Positions 62,721 to 64,000 of a stretch of DNA of 64,000 nucleotides are shown here, piece after piece; positions within the stretch are counted from its first letter, which is position 1; the number at the start of each line of letters is the position of its first letter. The notes under the pieces were generated by a model, which saw only the letters and a list, made by a program, of their open reading frames with translations, had not been told where the DNA came from and did not search any database. Origin of the DNA: Oscillospiraceae bacterium (GTDB taxonomy: Bacteria; Bacillota; Clostridia; UMGS1840); NCBI GenBank assembly GCA_015068645.1, contig SVKD01000008.1:40448-104447 (forward strand). Direction: 5' to 3'. Made by a program: the position numbers and the translations under genes.

Positions 62721-63611
62721 ATGGATTATTTTGAGTTAAAAATTACCTGTGAAGCAGGGAATACCGAAGAAGCGGAAAACTTCCTTGTGATTCACGATAT
62801 TTATAATTATTTTGTCACCGACCCCAAATTGGAAGCAGACATTATGGCAGAAATGCCCTGGCTTTTAAAGGATGAAAGAGACACGGGGGATGCCTATATC
62901 ACCGTATGCTTAGAAACCGCAAAAGAAGCAGAAGATTTATATGATTTACTCACCAAAAACGGCTTTACGGTGTCTGTTCGTGGTGCCAATGATTCCGAAT
63001 GGAAAGATAACTGGAAACAGTTTGCCAAAATCGTTAAAATCACCGATACCTTGGTGGTAAAACCGGCTTGGTTAGACTATAACCCACTACCCCACGAAAA
63101 AGTGCTGGAATTAGATAGCGGTGCCGCGTTTGGAACAGGTACCCACGAAACCACCCAGGCTTGTGCAAGACTGATTTGCAAATACCAAAAAGACCAGACC
63201 AAAATGCTGGATATCGGCACAGGTAGCGGTATTTTGGCTATCATCGGCGGTATGCTTGGCGTAACCGAACTGGTTGCCACCGATATTGACCCCGTGGCAG
63301 TTGACACCGCAAAAATCAACATTGAAAAGAATGGATTTTCCCATATCTGCGATGTTCGTTGCGGTGACCTTTTGGAATGTGTTGGAGAAGAAACTTTTGA
63401 TATGATTACCGCCAATATTATTGTAGACGTACTGCTCATTTTACTAAAAGATGTAAAACAATGCTTAAATCCTGACGGCGTGCTGATTTTATCGGGCATT
63501 TTGGAAGAACGATGCCACGAAATTTTGGAATCCGCCCAAGCTAACGGCTTTACTCTGATTGAAAAAATTGTGGACCACGATTGGTGCGGACTGGCATTAC
63601 GTTTAGCGTAA
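62721..63611 (+). CDS. prmA: Ribosomal protein L11 methyltransferase
   Basis: 296 residues. N-terminal substrate-binding domain, then LELDSGAAFGTGTHETTQA (the family motif before the SAM site), MLDIGTGSGILAIIGGMLG, ATDIDPVAVDTAKIN and ITANIIVDVLLILL. Methylates Lys and the N terminus of L11. Starts 32 bases after the gyrA terminator, with AAAAGGATC as binding site. Confidence 0.95.
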   Translation: MDYFELKITCEAGNTEEAENFLVIHDIYNYFVTDPKLEADIMAEMPWLLKDERDTGDAYITVCLETAKEAEDLYDLLTKNGFTVSVRGANDSEWKDNWKQFAKIVKITDTLVVKPAWLDYNPLPHEKVLELDSGAAFGTGTHETTQACARLICKYQKDQTKMLDIGTGSGILAIIGGMLGVTELVATDIDPVAVDTAKINIEKNGFSHICDVRCGDLLECVGEETFDMITANIIVDVLLILLKDVKQCLNPDGVLILSGILEERCHEILESAQANGFTLIEKIVDHDWCGLALRLA

Positions 63612-63696
63612 TGAATTGCTTGACGAAAACAATTGTTTACTCCTGATTTTAATTGATGCTATAAAGATTGTCGAATTTTGGCGAAAGAGGTATAAC

Positions 63697-64000
63697 ATGA
63701 AAATTATAAAAAAGGTGTGGGGAATTATTCCCGGATTTGCAATATCAATTTTGATTGCAGTAGTGGCAAAAACAATTGAAAGCCGTCTACCAATACATAT
63801 TGTGGGAGCATCGGTTATTGCACTATTTATAGGAATGATAATGAATCATTTTTGGAGGCCGGATTTCTTGAACGCAGGAATCAAGTTTGCATCAAAGAAA
63901 GTTTTGAAATTTGCTATTATTCTCCTGGGCGCTTCTCTCAGTGTTGGGGTGATTCTTTCCGTGGGTAAATTATCATTGATGGTAATGGTTTTCACTCTTT
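63697..64000 (+). CDS. YeiH/UPF0324-family membrane transporter (3' end outside window)
   Basis: 101 codons are visible; AAAGAGG precedes the ATG at 63697. The first residues KKVWGIIPGFAISILIAVV, VGASVIALFIGMIMNHFW and the hallmark LKFAIILLGASLSVGVIL match the N terminus of YeiH-type proteins (putative sulfate exporter family). At least three membrane helices are visible before the sequence ends. Substrate not established. Confidence 0.85.
   Translation, partial: MKIIKKVWGIIPGFAISILIAVVAKTIESRLPIHIVGASVIALFIGMIMNHFWRPDFLNAGIKFASKKVLKFAIILLGASLSVGVILSVGKLSLMVMVFTL

Overview
The window looks like chromosome from a Clostridia-type member of the Bacillota (Firmicutes). Pointers are a perfect CIRCE operator before groES-groEL, RNase J, MutS2, RecD2, a RemB-gyrB-gyrA block, MurT/GatD, SLH-domain surface proteins with a CsaB-type pyruvyl transferase, GTP-dependent PEP carboxykinase, NfnAB-like flavoproteins, AGGAGG ribosome binding sites and many consensus TTGACA/TATAAT promoters. 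No rRNA, CRISPR array, phage or complete insertion sequence is visible. Genus cannot be read from the sequence.

Layout. 1-11.4 kb: surface proteins (a 5'-truncated multi-module beta-helix protein, then a translationally coupled pair, one with SLH repeats). 11.4-17.9 kb: a PnuC-type transporter behind a structured leader, nitroreductase, PAP2 phosphatase, a NifX-like protein, a family of small lipoproteins and a membrane LuxR-type regulator; a hairpin repeat occurs twice here in inverted orientation. 18.3-28.1 kb: an envelope and stress region with homologues of B. subtilis YdjG, YdjH and YdjI (zinc ribbon, TPM, SPFH), an LRR-SLH protein behind a long structured leader, a degenerate and an intact class A beta-lactamase-like protein side by side, an HTH-desulfoferrodoxin fusion, a PAS protein and a rhodanese lipoprotein. 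28.3-36.3 kb (minus strand): tRNA-Ser, then a wall operon murT-gatD-femAB-DUF2344-GT4/csaB with rnj upstream. 36.6-46.6 kb: NfnAB-like pair, ksgA, pckG, two tandem zinc-ribbon membrane paralogues with almost identical upstream blocks, groESL. 46.7-57.2 kb: IseA-like lipoprotein, recD2, tRNA-Arg, yqeG, endonuclease IV-like, M24 peptidase, a RAYT-like transposase carrying REP-like palindromes inside its own coding region, thioesterase, mutS2, polysaccharide deacetylase. 57.4-64 kb: hypothetical, remB, gyrB, gyrA, prmA and the start of a YeiH-type transporter.

How it fits together. CsaB-type pyruvylation of secondary wall polymer is the known anchor for SLH domains, and the window encodes both the SLH proteins and the pyruvyl transferase. 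The same operon carries MurT/GatD and FemAB. Its GatD has lost both known catalytic residues (Cys to Ala, His to Ser), the most striking single observation here. Other points worth following: the pnuC leader, the terminator-associated hairpin repeat family, the nested REP/RAYT arrangement, duplicated 3' ends of both tRNA genes, the ydjGHI-like module without pspA in the window, and the duplicated regulatory block before the zinc-ribbon paralogues.
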